Below, in pieces: positions 17,068 to 27,016 of a DNA stretch of 64,000 bases; the stretch's first letter is position 1, and the number at the start of each line of letters is the position of its first letter. Origin of the DNA: Curtobacterium sp. VKM Ac-1395 (lineage in GTDB: Bacteria > Actinomycetota > Actinomycetes > Actinomycetales > Microbacteriaceae); the NCBI RefSeq assembly GCF_015350975.1, contig NZ_JADKRX010000002.1:124001-188000 (forward strand). The letters run 5' to 3'. The notes under the pieces were generated by a model. The model saw only the letters and a program-made list of their open reading frames with translations, was not told where the DNA came from and did no database searches. A program made the position numbers and the translations under genes.

Positions 17068-18882
17068 TCAGGAGTCGGTCGCGTCCACCCGCGTCGGGGC
17101 GTCCTCGACGACGCCGGCGGCGTGCGACAGGACGCCTCGCAGGTTCTCCAGGTAGCCGGCGACCGCTTCGCGCTCGGTCCGGATCGCGGCGAGCCGGTCT
17201 TCCGCGTCGGCGATCTGGCTGGCGGAGCGCTCCTCGGCCTCGGCGACGAGCTGGTGGGCGCGCTCCTGCGCGTCCGCCAGGAGCCGGCGGGCGTGCTCCT
17301 CGGCGTCGGAGGTGCTGGTGCGCTCGAGGTCGTTTGCCTCTTGTCGGAGCTGCTCGGCGCGTTCGCGGGCCTCGGTCGCCCGACGGGTGGCCTCGGCGAG
17401 CTGCAGGTTCGCCTCGTCGAGGTAGCGCTGGGTCTCCGTGACGGTCTCGTGGTGCTTCTGCAGGTAGTCCTGCTCGGCGTCGTCACGACGGGCGGCGAGC
17501 TCGGACTCCAGGGTCGTCCGGGCCTCGTCCCGCTCACGGGCGATCTCGGCGAGGGCTTCGTCGCGCTCCTTCGCCAGGCCGGCCCTCGCGGTGTCGATCT
17601 CCTGCCGCAGGGCGGTCCGCTCGGCTTCGAGCGTGCCGAGTTCGGCGCTGCGACGCTCGGCGATCTCGGAGTCGACCTCGGCGTGCTCGCGCTCGCGTCG
17701 GGCGGCCAGCTCGGCGTCGTGGTCCTGGGCGGCGCGTTGGGCGGCGGCGAGGGCCTCGGCGCGCTCGCGGTCGATGCGCTCGCGGTGCTCCTCGGTCTCG
17801 CGGGCGATCCGTGTCGCGGACTCCTGGAGCAGGCGGTCGTTCTCGGCGGCGGTCTGCTCCTGGTCGACCTGCAGCTGCGCGTGGACGGCATCGGCTTCCT
17901 GCGCGAGGGCGGCGCGCGCCGAGGCGAGCTCGCGCTCCCACCCGGCGCGGGCGGCGGCGAGGTCCTCGTCGTGCTCCCGGCGGCGGTCGGCCAGTTCGGC
18001 GGCGAGCTCGGCGCGCCGGGCCTCGACCTCGGAGGCCAGGTCGGCGCGCCCGGTCTCGAGCTCGAGTTCGAAGGCACGGCGGCGCTCCGTGTGCTCGTGC
18101 TCCCAGGCGGCGCGGCCGTCGGTGACCTCGCGCTCGAGGGCTTCGCGGCGGGTGCGCTCGTCGCGGTCGAGGTCCTCGACGCGGCGGGCATGGTCGGCCT
18201 CGAACACGCTGCGACGGTGCTCGGTCTCGCGGTCGAGGTCGGCTGCGGCGCCACGGGCGGCGGCCGCCTCGCGCTGGGCGAGTTCGCGCAGTTCGGCGAC
18301 CTCGTGCTCGGCGCGGGCGCGCAGCGCGTTCGTCTCGCGGATGGCGACCGAGCGGGTCTCGGCGGCCTCGGTGACGGCGGCGCCGCGCATCGCGGCGGCC
18401 TCGTTGCGGGCGTCCTGGGTGAGCATGCCGGCTTCGGCGCGGGCACGCTCCACGGTGTCGCCGGACTCCGCGCGGGCGCGGGCGAGTTCGTTCGTGGCAC
18501 GGGTCCTGGCGTCCTCGAGCGTCTCGCGCGCCTCTTCCTGGGCTTCGCGGACGGTGCGGTCGGCCTCGGAGCGGCTCGAGGCGCGGAGGCGCTGGGCATC
18601 GATGTCGGCCTGGGCGATGAGCCGCGTGGACTGCTCCTCGGCGACGCGGAGGGTCGACTCGAGGCGGGTGCCGAGCCCGCTGTACGTGGGGGTGCCGGCC
18701 TCGTCGAGCTCGCTCTGCATGTCCGAGACGCGGGACTGCAGGAGACGGATCTCCTTGGCGGCCTCGGCGCGGTCGGTGTTCGACTTGATGAGTCCACGAC
18801 GGAGGTCGTTCAGCGCCCGGTCGACCTCGTCCTTGCGGTAGCCCCGCAGCTCGGTCCCGAACTCTGCCTCGTCGTTCGCCAC
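17068..18882 (-). CDS. long coiled-coil protein, DivIVA-like N-terminus
   Basis: 604 aa from a GTG at 18882, preceded by GGGAG at 6 nt; an earlier GTG at 18903 would add seven residues. The N-terminus (FGTELRGYRKDEVDRALNDLRRGL) has the DivIVA-domain look. Nearly all the rest is Ala/Glu/Arg heptad sequence, including many RxxAE and AEL repeats, so it is a very long rod. It contains no Cys. It probably organises the pole, septum or cytoskeleton. The extreme GC and repetition make overlapping frames open throughout, but they lack coding character. It is convergent with the hydrolase gene. Confidence 0.85.
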   Translation of the reverse strand: MANDEAEFGTELRGYRKDEVDRALNDLRRGLIKSNTDRAEAAKEIRLLQSRVSDMQSELDEAGTPTYSGLGTRLESTLRVAEEQSTRLIAQADIDAQRLRASSRSEADRTVREAQEEARETLEDARTRATNELARARAESGDTVERARAEAGMLTQDARNEAAAMRGAAVTEAAETRSVAIRETNALRARAEHEVAELRELAQREAAAARGAAADLDRETEHRRSVFEADHARRVEDLDRDERTRREALEREVTDGRAAWEHEHTERRRAFELELETGRADLASEVEARRAELAAELADRRREHDEDLAAARAGWERELASARAALAQEADAVHAQLQVDQEQTAAENDRLLQESATRIARETEEHRERIDRERAEALAAAQRAAQDHDAELAARREREHAEVDSEIAERRSAELGTLEAERTALRQEIDTARAGLAKERDEALAEIARERDEARTTLESELAARRDDAEQDYLQKHHETVTETQRYLDEANLQLAEATRRATEARERAEQLRQEANDLERTSTSDAEEHARRLLADAQERAHQLVAEAEERSASQIADAEDRLAAIRTEREAVAGYLENLRGVLSHAAGVVEDAPTRVDATDS

Positions 18883-19067
18883 GTGTCGCTCCCACTGGTC
18901 CACTCGGGCGGCCCGGTGCCGCCCGCGCCCCGATTGTAGTGGTGCCCCGATGAGCAGGGCTGTGCTCGCGGACAGCGTGACGGGATGCGCCTCCCAGTGG
19001 TTCTCGCGTACCCTGGGGCGTTGATTCGCGCCGATCCCCCCACCCCGGCGCGGAGGGAGAGAGTTCC

Positions 19068-20804
19068 GTGCGATTCGTCCTGGCGATCGTCAGTTTCGTG
19101 ATCGGGCTGCTGCTCGTCGGCCTGGGGGTCGCCGAGCGGACGGTCTTCGCTCCGCCGTCCTCGATCGTCGCGCAGACGTCCTCGACCACCAAGGCCCCCG
19201 TGACCGTCATCCCCGGGTCCGTGCTCAACGCGAACCCCGGCTACCAGCGGATCACCGTGTCCGGCTCCGGCAAGGTCTTCGCCGCCTACGGCAAGACGTC
19301 CGACGTCGACGCCTGGGTGGGCGACGCCCGCCACCGGACCCTCCGCTACGACGCCGACCAGTCCCGACTGGTCGCCAGGACCGCCGGCAGCGACACCACC
19401 GTGCCGGACCCGAAGGGCAGCGACCTCTGGTACCAGGAGTACGAGGACGCCGGCCAGTTCACCGTCCGGCTGCCCGACGACGTCTCCGTGCTCATCGTCG
19501 GCGAGGGGTCGTCGGCAGCGCCGTCGGACGTCTCGGTCACCTGGCCGCGCGACACCTCCACCCCCTCCGTCGGACCGCTCATGACCGCCGGCGGCGTCTT
19601 CGTGCTCGGCGGCATCGTCCTGCTGGTCTGGGCGTTCCTGCACCAGCGCCGGTCCCGCGGGCCGCGCCGACGCAGTGGCGGGACGCGTCCTCCCCGCGTC
19701 CGTGCCTCGCGCCGCGCTGCCGCCGCCGGTGCCCAGGTGCCTGCCAGGTCCCGTCGGGGCCGTCGGTCGCTGATCGCGGTGCCGGTCGTCCTGGTCGGTG
19801 CGCTGTCGCTCGCCGGGTGCTCGTCGGAGTACTGGCCCCAGGGCGGCGTCGCGGCGACCCCGACCCCGAGTGCCTCGGCGACGGGAACGGCCGAGCAGGC
19901 CGAACCGACCGCCGCCACCCGGCAGCAGATCACCCGCGTCGTCCAGCGCGTGGCCGAGGTCGCGTCGAAGGCGGACACCGACAAGGACGCTGACCTCGCG
20001 GCCACCCGGTTCGTCGGGCCCGCGCTCGACCTCCGCAAGGCCAACTACACGATCCGCGACGCCGACCAGGACGTCCAGGCCCCGCCGACGATCTCGGCCG
20101 CCGACGTCTCGGTCGCGCTCCCGCAGCAGACCGACAGCTGGCCCCGCACGGTGTTCGTCGTGACGTCGGACCCCTCCGACCAGAAGACGGCGCCGCAGGC
20201 GCTCACCCTCGTGCAGGAGTCGGCACGCGACGACTACAAGGTCATGTACGACGTCTCGCTCGAGGCCGACGCCACCCTGCCCTCCGTCGCACCTGTGTCG
20301 ATCGGCACCGCGCAGCTCAAGTCGGACTCCCCGCTCCTGACGATCGCCCCCGACCAGGTCGCCACGGCCTACGGGGACGTCCTGTCGAAGGACGCCGACA
20401 GCGAGTACGCCGACCTGTTCCAGAGCGACGGCGACGACCTGCGGCCCAAGATCGGCAAGGACTACAAGGACAAGAAGTCCGAGGCCCTGCCCGACACCGC
20501 CAAGATCGAGTACTCGTCCGAGTCGCCGGACGGCAGTGCGATCGCCCTGGCGACGAACGGCGCCGGCGCGCTGGTGTCGGTCAGCCTCGACGAGATCGAG
20601 AAGGTCACGCCGACGGCCTCCGGAGCGTCCGTCAACACCGAGGGTGCCGTGAAGGCCCTGTCCGGTGTCGACTCCAGCAAGAAGGGCGTGAGCGCCACCT
20701 ACGGCGTCCAGCTGCTCTTCTCCGTCCCGGCCGTCGGGTCGGACGACAAGATGGTCCTGCTCGGGTTCACCCAGGGCCTGATCGCAGCGAGTGAGGTGCA
20801 ATGA
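19068..20804 (+). CDS. membrane protein with an internal lipobox
   Basis: 578 aa. GTG 19068 follows GGAGGGAGAGAG. Membrane segment 1 (4-21), an extracytoplasmic beta-rich domain (45-160), segment 2 (172-191), a 40-residue Arg-rich loop (193-234) and segment 3 (235-249) are followed by LSLAGC (C251), then a Thr/Ala linker and a 300-residue outer domain. The part from residue 235 on looks exactly like a lipoprotein (n-region, h-region, lipobox), so the gene resembles a membrane protein fused to a lipoprotein. I do not know its function. It overlaps the thioredoxin gene by ATGA. Confidence 0.75.
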   Translation: MRFVLAIVSFVIGLLLVGLGVAERTVFAPPSSIVAQTSSTTKAPVTVIPGSVLNANPGYQRITVSGSGKVFAAYGKTSDVDAWVGDARHRTLRYDADQSRLVARTAGSDTTVPDPKGSDLWYQEYEDAGQFTVRLPDDVSVLIVGEGSSAAPSDVSVTWPRDTSTPSVGPLMTAGGVFVLGGIVLLVWAFLHQRRSRGPRRRSGGTRPPRVRASRRAAAAGAQVPARSRRGRRSLIAVPVVLVGALSLAGCSSEYWPQGGVAATPTPSASATGTAEQAEPTAATRQQITRVVQRVAEVASKADTDKDADLAATRFVGPALDLRKANYTIRDADQDVQAPPTISAADVSVALPQQTDSWPRTVFVVTSDPSDQKTAPQALTLVQESARDDYKVMYDVSLEADATLPSVAPVSIGTAQLKSDSPLLTIAPDQVATAYGDVLSKDADSEYADLFQSDGDDLRPKIGKDYKDKKSEALPDTAKIEYSSESPDGSAIALATNGAGALVSVSLDEIEKVTPTASGASVNTEGAVKALSGVDSSKKGVSATYGVQLLFSVPAVGSDDKMVLLGFTQGLIAASEVQ

Positions 20805-21832
20805 CGAACGTCCCCCCGACCCCGTCCGGACTCCGCGGAGCCGTCGACCTGTCGTCCCTGGTCGAGCGTGCCCAGCGACCGGCAGGACAACCGACCGGTG
20901 CAGCAGGCCCCGGTGCCCCCGGTGCCGGTGCCCCCGGTGCCGGCGTCCCCGGTGCCGGCGTCCCCGGCAGTGAGACCGCCGGCGACCTGACCGTCCCGTC
21001 GCTGGTCATCGACGTCACCGACCAGAGCTTCCAGGACGTCCTGCAGCTCTCGACCGTCGTCCCCGTGATCGTGGACATCTGGGCCGAGTGGTGCGGGCCG
21101 TGCAAGCAGCTCTCGCCGATCCTCGAGCGGCTGACCGCGGAGTACGACGGCCGTGTCGTGCTCGCCAAGGTCGACGCCGACACGAACCCGCAGCTCGTGC
21201 AGGCCTTCCAGGCGCAGTCGATCCCGACCGTGGCCGCCGTCATCGCCGGACGCCCGCTGGGGCTGTTCGTCGGGGCGTTGCCCGAGGCCGAGGTCCGGGA
21301 CGTCTTCGAGCAGGTGCTCCAGGCCGCCGAGCAGAACGGCGTGTCCGGGCGCGTGACCGTCGACGGCGCCGGTGTCGACCCCGAGGCCGTCGAGCAGGGC
21401 GAGCCCGAACCGGAGCCGCTGCCGCCGCACCACCAGGCCGCGTACGACGCCATCGAGCAGGGCGACTACGCCACCGCCGTCCAGGAGTACAAGACCGCCA
21501 TCCTGCAGGACCCGCACGACCAGATGGCCGTCGCGGGACTGGCGCAGGTGTCGCTCCTCGACCGGCTCGCCGGCCGCACCGCCGACGACATCCGCGCTGC
21601 CGCGGGCGCCGGGCCGCACGACGTCCAGGCACAGCTCGCCGTCGCCGACCTCGACATCAGCGGCGGGCACGTCGAGGACGCCTTCGGGCGGCTGCTCGAC
21701 CTGGTGCCGACGGTGTTCGGCGACGAGCGTGAGTCGCTCCGCGTCCGGCTCGTCGAGTACTTCGAGCTGATCGGTGCGGAGGACCCGCGTGTCGTGGCGG
21801 CTCGACGCCGCCTGGCGAGCGCGCTGTACTGA
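20801..21832 (+). CDS. thioredoxin-TPR protein (CnoX/YbbN type)
   Basis: 343 aa. A Gly/Ala/Pro-repeat linker (35-57, encoded by tandem 12-18-bp units) precedes a thioredoxin domain with WAEWCGPCKQLSPIL, active-site WCGPC, and the cis-Pro in SIPTVAAV. From about residue 200 a helical TPR-like half follows (YDAIEQGDYATAVQEYKTAI; GHVEDAFGRLLDLVP). The layout matches CnoX/YbbN co-chaperone-like proteins, which protect proteins from oxidation, although this one keeps both active-site Cys. It has no signal peptide. It is translationally coupled to the membrane protein upstream. Confidence 0.88.
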   Translation: MTNVPPTPSGLRGAVDLSSLVERAQRPAGQPTGAAGPGAPGAGAPGAGVPGAGVPGSETAGDLTVPSLVIDVTDQSFQDVLQLSTVVPVIVDIWAEWCGPCKQLSPILERLTAEYDGRVVLAKVDADTNPQLVQAFQAQSIPTVAAVIAGRPLGLFVGALPEAEVRDVFEQVLQAAEQNGVSGRVTVDGAGVDPEAVEQGEPEPEPLPPHHQAAYDAIEQGDYATAVQEYKTAILQDPHDQMAVAGLAQVSLLDRLAGRTADDIRAAAGAGPHDVQAQLAVADLDISGGHVEDAFGRLLDLVPTVFGDERESLRVRLVEYFELIGAEDPRVVAARRRLASALY

Positions 21833-21865
21833 CCCCGCGGGGGCGTCCAGCGGTGTGCGCCAGGG

Positions 21866-21911
21866 ACGGACGGGAGGCTCGGTGCCAGCTGGCACCGAGC
21901 CTCCCGTCCGT
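21866..21911. repeat. palindromic repeat copy 1, likely bidirectional terminator
   Basis: A perfect 46-nt palindrome centred on GGTGCCAGCTGGCACC, lying just after the thioredoxin gene and facing the glgB 3' end. Two relatives occur at 46202-46239 and 63366-63413. No T-run follows. Confidence 0.8.
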
Positions 21912-22064
21912 TGCGGTGGACGGTTGGACCCACGACGCGTGCGATGGGATGTGAGAACGCGCGTCGGAGGTCAGGTGCCCGGGCTGCCCACGTGCGATCC
22001 GACTCGCCGCGCCTGAGACGACCTGCTGCGCTCGACCTCCGCAGGGCGCGCTGCGGCACACAGA

Positions 22065-22110
22065 CGAACGCGCGGAGGGGGTCGGGGCACCGACCTCCTC
22101 CGCGCGTTCG
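22065..22110. terminator. hairpin before the glgB 3' end
   Basis: A perfect 14-bp outer stem (22065-22078 with 22097-22110) and an inner 6-bp stem with a GGCA loop lie 17 bp beyond the glgB stop, between convergent genes. It probably ends the glg transcript. Confidence 0.7.
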
Positions 22111-22126
22111 CGGCTGCCCTGGTGGA

Positions 22127-24799
22127 CTACTGGGCGAGCTTCAGCCAGACGGCACCGAGCGGGGGCACCACGAGGTTCGCCGAGGCCGGGCGACCGGCCC
22201 AGGGGACGTCCTCGGCGGTGACGACGCCGAGGTTGCCCACCCCGGACCCGCCGTACTCCGCCGCGTCGGTGTTGAGGACCTCGTGCCACTCGCCAGCGGT
22301 CGGCAGTCCGAACCGCCGTTCGACGGGCACGCCGGAGAAGTTCACGAACACCGCGAGGCGCTCGTCACCGGCCTTGCGCAGGAACCCGATCGTGGCGTGG
22401 GGAGCGTCGCCGCCCTCGAGCCACTCGAAGCCCTCGGCGGTGCTGTCGTGCGTCCACAGCGCCGGGGTGTCCTTGTACACGCTGTTGAGCTCGGCGACGA
22501 GGTCCTGCACGCCACGGTGGCCCGGGTCGTCGAGGTGCCACCAGTCGAGCCCGCGGGCTTCGGACCACTCGCCGATCTGGGCGAACTCCTGGCCCATGAA
22601 CAGCAGCTGCTTGCCGGGGTGCGACCACATGAACGCGAGGTAGGCGCGCACGTTGGCGAGCTTCTGCCACTCGTCGCCGGGCATCTTGCCGTAGAGGGAG
22701 CCCTTGCCGTGCACGACCTCGTCGTGGCTGATCGGCAGCGTGAACTGCTCACTGAACGCGTACACGAACGAGAACGTCAGCTCGTCGTGGTGGTACGAGC
22801 GGTAGGCCGGGTCGCGCTGCACGTACTCGAGCGAGTCGTGCATCCAGCCCATGTTCCACTTCTGCCCGAAGCCGAGACCGCCGGCGCTGGTGGGCTGGGT
22901 GACGCCCGGCCACGAGGTGCTCTCCTCGGCGATCATGACGATGCCCGGGTAGCGCTTGTACGCGGTGGCGTTGGTCTCCTGCAGGAACGAGATCGCCTCG
23001 AGGTTCTCGCGTCCGCCGTGGATGTTCGGCAGCCACTCGGTGCGGGAGTAGTCGAGGTACAGGATCGAGGCGACGGCGTCCACCCGGAGGCCGTCGATGT
23101 GGAACTCCTCCATCCAGTACAGCGCGTTCGCGACCAGGAAGTTCTTCACCTGCGGCTGCCCGAAGTCGAACACGTAGGTGCCCCAGTCGAGCTGTTCACC
23201 GCGGCGGGGGTCCGGGTGCTCGAACAGCGCGTGGCCGTCGAACTTCGCCAGCGCCCACTCGTCCTTCGGGAAGTGCCCGGGGACCCAGTCCATGATCACG
23301 CCGATGCCGGCGGAGTGCAGCCGGTCGATCAGGTAGCGGAGGTCGTCGGGCGTGCCGTAGCGGGAGGTCGGGGCGTAGTACCCGGTGACCTGGTACCCCC
23401 ACGACCCACCGAACGGGTGCTCGGACAGCGGCAGGAACTCGATGTGCGTGAAGCCGAGGTGCTGCACGTGCCCGATGAGCTCGTCGGCGACGTCGCGGTA
23501 GGACAGGCCCGGACGCCAGGAGCCGAGGTGGACCTCGTAGACGCTCATGGGCCGGTCGTGCGTGGTCGTGGCGGCGCGGTCGGCCATCCACTGCCGGTCG
23601 CCGTCGGACCAGGCGTAGGAGGAGCTCGTGATGACCGACGCGGTGAGCGGGGGGACCTCGGCGCGACGGGCGAAGGGGTCGGCGCGCTCGACCCAGCCGC
23701 CGTCGGTGAGGATCTGGAACTTGTACCGCTGCCCGTCGAGGGCACCCGGCCAGAACAGCTCCCAGACGCCGAGGTCGTTCAGGCGGCGCATCGCGGTGGT
23801 GCGGCCCTCCCAGCCCTCGAAGTCGCCGATCACACGGACGGCGGTGGCACGCGGTGCCCAGACGGCGAAGGCGACGCCGTCGACGCCGTCGACGGTCGTG
23901 ACGTGGGCGCCGAGGTGGTTCCAGAGCTGCTCGTCGCGGCCCTCACCGAACAGGTGCAGGTCGAGTTCGCCGAGCGTGGGCGGGAACCGGTAGGCGTCGT
24001 CGCTGGTCCACGTGGTGTCGTCCGCGACGTACTCGGACTCCACGCGGTAGCAGCCGAGCTCGCCGGTCGTGGCGCCGGACCACAGGCCGTCGCCCTCGTG
24101 GGTCAGCTCGATGTCGTCCCCGTCGGGGCGCACGATGCGGACGGCTTCGGCGAGGTGACGGACGACGCGTACGCTGGTGCCGCCGTCGACCGGGTGCGGG
24201 CCGAGCACGTCGTGCGGCTGGGACCAGCGGCCCTCGGCGACCTGCTGGCGCAGCCACTCCTCGAGGGGAGCGGGTCGGGGCGCGACCGGCGCGGAGGCCG
24301 CATCGGTCGTGGTGCTGGTGCTGGTGGCGCCGGACGGGTCGGAGGCCGCCGCCGACTCCGCCACGTCCTGCGCGGTGGTCGCCGGGGTGGTGTCCTCGGC
24401 GTCAGCGTCGGCGTGGCGGGGGTGCGTCGTCTCCAGCCCACCGGCGAGCGTCGCCGACTCGGGGACGTCACGGTCGGGGGCCTCGCGACGCGGCAGACGT
24501 GCACCGGGGAGGTCCTCACCGGGGGCCGAGGTCCTCGGTTCGGTGCGCGGCGTCGCCTGGGGAGCACGTGACGGCACCGGCGCGGGGACCGGACGGCTCG
24601 GGACCGGGGACCCGGCGCTCAGGCCGGCCGCGTCCGCAGCGTCGACGGGGTCGAGCGCGTCGACGTCCGCAGCGGGGTCGACGTGTTTCGCCGGGTGCTG
24701 CTGGCGTGCTGGCGGGGGCGGCGGCTGGACCGGGGGCACGCTCGGCCCCTGGCCGCGGTCGCGGGGCTCGGGCAGCTCGGGGGTGTGGGGGTCGGTCAT
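22127..24799 (-). CDS. glgB: 1,4-alpha-glucan branching enzyme
   Basis: 890 aa, longer than the usual 700-740 because the first 190 residues or so are a Pro/Ala/Thr-rich disordered extension. Next come a CBM48-type domain ([14 protein letters not shown]) and the GH13 barrel: [40 protein letters not shown] (nucleophile Asp), MIAEEST (acid Glu) and [14 protein letters not shown]. It adds alpha-1,6 branches to the glucan chain. It is the last gene of glgX-glgE-glgB and overlaps glgE by ATGA. The extension is not seen in most branching enzymes. Confidence 0.95.
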   Translation of the reverse strand: MTDPHTPELPEPRDRGQGPSVPPVQPPPPPARQQHPAKHVDPAADVDALDPVDAADAAGLSAGSPVPSRPVPAPVPSRAPQATPRTEPRTSAPGEDLPGARLPRREAPDRDVPESATLAGGLETTHPRHADADAEDTTPATTAQDVAESAAASDPSGATSTSTTTDAASAPVAPRPAPLEEWLRQQVAEGRWSQPHDVLGPHPVDGGTSVRVVRHLAEAVRIVRPDGDDIELTHEGDGLWSGATTGELGCYRVESEYVADDTTWTSDDAYRFPPTLGELDLHLFGEGRDEQLWNHLGAHVTTVDGVDGVAFAVWAPRATAVRVIGDFEGWEGRTTAMRRLNDLGVWELFWPGALDGQRYKFQILTDGGWVERADPFARRAEVPPLTASVITSSSYAWSDGDRQWMADRAATTTHDRPMSVYEVHLGSWRPGLSYRDVADELIGHVQHLGFTHIEFLPLSEHPFGGSWGYQVTGYYAPTSRYGTPDDLRYLIDRLHSAGIGVIMDWVPGHFPKDEWALAKFDGHALFEHPDPRRGEQLDWGTYVFDFGQPQVKNFLVANALYWMEEFHIDGLRVDAVASILYLDYSRTEWLPNIHGGRENLEAISFLQETNATAYKRYPGIVMIAEESTSWPGVTQPTSAGGLGFGQKWNMGWMHDSLEYVQRDPAYRSYHHDELTFSFVYAFSEQFTLPISHDEVVHGKGSLYGKMPGDEWQKLANVRAYLAFMWSHPGKQLLFMGQEFAQIGEWSEARGLDWWHLDDPGHRGVQDLVAELNSVYKDTPALWTHDSTAEGFEWLEGGDAPHATIGFLRKAGDERLAVFVNFSGVPVERRFGLPTAGEWHEVLNTDAAEYGGSGVGNLGVVTAEDVPWAGRPASANLVVPPLGAVWLKLAQ

Positions 24800-26796
24800 C
24801 GGTGGGGTCCTTCCACGACGAGCAGGTGCACGGGCTCCTGGAATGCGTCCAGGCGGACGTAGTTCGACGATCCCCAGACCCAGCGCGCACCCGTGACGAC
24901 GTCGCGGACGTCGAACGACTGCTCGGGGTCGAGTCCGAGTGCAGCGAGGTCGAGGTGCACCGTGGTCTCACGGGCGGAGTGGGGGTCGACGTTCGCGACG
25001 ACGATCACGGTGTCGGCGCGGCCCGAGCGGATGAACTGCCCGGGGAGGTGCTTCGAGTAGACGACGATCGCGTCGTCCTCGCTGTCGTGCACGTGCAGGT
25101 TCCGCAGCTGGCGGAGCGCGGGGTGCGCCTGCCGGAAGCGGTTCAGCATCGTGACGTACGGCGCCAGGCTCGCGCCCTCGGCCTCGGCGAGGGCGAAGTC
25201 GCGGGGCTTGTACTCGTACTTCTCGTTGTCGATGTTCTCCTCGGAGCCCGGGCGTGCGACGTCCTCGAAGAGCTCGTAGCCGGCGTACATGCCCCACGTC
25301 GGGGCGCCCGTCGCGGCGAGGGCAGCGCGGATCTTGTACCCGGCGCGGCCGCCGAACTGCAGGAACTCGGTGAGGATGTCCGGCGTGTTCACGAACAGGT
25401 TCGGACGGAGGTAGTCCGAGGTCTCGTGGGCGAGCTCGTCGAAGTAGTCGGCGATCTCGTCCTTCGTGTTGCGCCACGTGAAGTACGAGTACGACTGCTG
25501 GAAGCCGGCCTCGGCCAGGGCCCGCATCATCGCCGGGCGGGTGAAGGCCTCGGCGAGGAACACCGTGTCGGGGTGCTCGTCGCGGATCTCACGGATGACG
25601 CGCTCCCAGAACCAGAGCGGCTTGGTGTGCGGGTTGTCGACGCGGAAGATCCGGATGCCGAACGCGATCCAGTGACGCAGGACCCGCTCGACCTCGACGA
25701 CCAGGCCCTCGGGGTCGGAGTCGAACTGGATCGGGTAGATGTCCTGGTAGCGCTTCGGCGGGTTCTCCGCAGTCGCGATGGACCCGTCGGCCCGGGTGGT
25801 GAACCACTCCGGGTGCTCGGTGACCCACGGGTGGTCGGGGGAGCACTGCAGCGCGAAGTCGAGCGCCACTTCCATCCCCGTGTTCTTCGCCGTCTCGACG
25901 AAGTCGCGGAAGTCGTCCTCGGTGCCGAGGTCCGGGTGGATGGCGTCGTGGCCACCCTCGGCCGACCCGATCGCCCAGGGGCTGCCGGGGTCGTTCGGAC
26001 CGGCGTCGAGCGTGTTGTTCGGGCCCTTCCTGGCGGTGTGCCCGATCGGGTGGATCGGCGGCAGGTAGATCACGTCGAAGCCCATCCGGGCGACGGCGGG
26101 CAGGCGCCGGGCGGCGGTGCGGAAGTCGCCGCTCTTCCAGGAGCCGTCGGCGTTCCGCTTGGCGCCTTCGCTGCGGGGGAAGAACTCGTACCAGGCGCCG
26201 ACACCGGCGCGGGTGCGCTCGACGTCGAGCAGCTGCACGGGGGAGTCGGTGCGGAGCGAGGTGACGGGCGACTCCTCGACCTCGGACAGGATGCGCGGGT
26301 CGTCGACCGCGGCGAGGCGTTCGGCTGCGTCGAGCTCGGTGTCGCGCATGCGGGCGGCGGCACGGGTGGCGGCGGGGGAGTCGGTCTCCTCTGCCAGCCG
26401 GTCGAGCAGCACGGCGCCGTCGAGCAGCGTGGCCTCGGTGTCGACGCCGGCGGCGATCTTCAGCCGGGCGCCGTGGAGCCAGGAGGCCCAGTCGTCGGAG
26501 TAGGCCTCGACGTGCCAGGTCCAGACGCCGACGTGGTCGACCTGGACGGTCGCCTCGTAGCGGTCGGTGCCGGCGGCGGCGAGACGCAGCGGGACGGTCC
26601 TCGTCCCGCCGTCGGGTCGTTCCAGGACGACGTCGGCGCCGATCACGCCGTGGCCTTCCCGGAAGACGGTCGCGCCGAACGTGATCACCTCGCCGTCGAA
26701 GGCCTTGCCGGGGAAGCCGTTGGGCGTCCTCGGGGTGAGTTCGGTGATCGGGATGCGCCCGATCTTCGGACGCCGGGGTCGGTCTGCGGTGGCCAC
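24796..26796 (-). CDS. glgE: alpha-1,4-glucan:maltose-1-phosphate maltosyltransferase
   Basis: 666 aa from a GTG at 26796 ([17 protein letters not shown]), which gives the normal family length; an upstream start would run into the repeat tract. An N-terminal beta-sandwich ([27 protein letters not shown]) and helical insert precede the GH13 barrel: [44 protein letters not shown] (nucleophile Asp), [10 protein letters not shown] (acid Glu) and FVNTPDIL. It extends glucan from maltose-1-phosphate. A treS/pep2 partner is not in the window. Confidence 0.95.
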   Translation of the reverse strand: MATADRPRRPKIGRIPITELTPRTPNGFPGKAFDGEVITFGATVFREGHGVIGADVVLERPDGGTRTVPLRLAAAGTDRYEATVQVDHVGVWTWHVEAYSDDWASWLHGARLKIAAGVDTEATLLDGAVLLDRLAEETDSPAATRAAARMRDTELDAAERLAAVDDPRILSEVEESPVTSLRTDSPVQLLDVERTRAGVGAWYEFFPRSEGAKRNADGSWKSGDFRTAARRLPAVARMGFDVIYLPPIHPIGHTARKGPNNTLDAGPNDPGSPWAIGSAEGGHDAIHPDLGTEDDFRDFVETAKNTGMEVALDFALQCSPDHPWVTEHPEWFTTRADGSIATAENPPKRYQDIYPIQFDSDPEGLVVEVERVLRHWIAFGIRIFRVDNPHTKPLWFWERVIREIRDEHPDTVFLAEAFTRPAMMRALAEAGFQQSYSYFTWRNTKDEIADYFDELAHETSDYLRPNLFVNTPDILTEFLQFGGRAGYKIRAALAATGAPTWGMYAGYELFEDVARPGSEENIDNEKYEYKPRDFALAEAEGASLAPYVTMLNRFRQAHPALRQLRNLHVHDSEDDAIVVYSKHLPGQFIRSGRADTVIVVANVDPHSARETTVHLDLAALGLDPEQSFDVRDVVTGARWVWGSSNYVRLDAFQEPVHLLVVEGPHR

Positions 26797-26888
26797 GGAG
26801 CAGACGCTACCCGGCGCGGCCCTCCGTGTTCCCCGGAACGCGTGTCCCTGTGGACGGATCGGCGCGTCGGACACCCCGTGGAGGACCC

Positions 26889-26995
26889 GCCGACCGCGCC
26901 CGCCGACCGCGCCCGCCGACCGCGCCGACCGACCGCGCCCGCCGACCGCGCCGACCGACCGCGCCCGCCGACCGCGCCGACCGACCGCGCTCGCC
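26889..26995. repeat. 26-bp GC-only tandem repeat upstream of glgE
   Basis: About 100 bp of tandem units built on CCGACCGCGCC and GACCGACCGCGC lie in the 220-bp glgX-glgE gap. Three nearly identical 26-bp units are followed by a partial one. It lies on the transcribed leader side of glgE and could change length by slippage. There are no spacers, so it is not a CRISPR array. Confidence 0.8.
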
Positions 26996-27016
26996 GCCCG
27001 GCCCGACCCAGATCCC

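Noticed and set aside
16530..18797. Open frames in other phases over the coiled-coil gene
   Set aside because: The Ala/Glu/Arg repeats leave all frames open; only the chosen frame shows heptads and a proper start.
26889..26995. Possible CRISPR array
   Set aside because: Units are directly contiguous with no unique spacers and no cas genes nearby.
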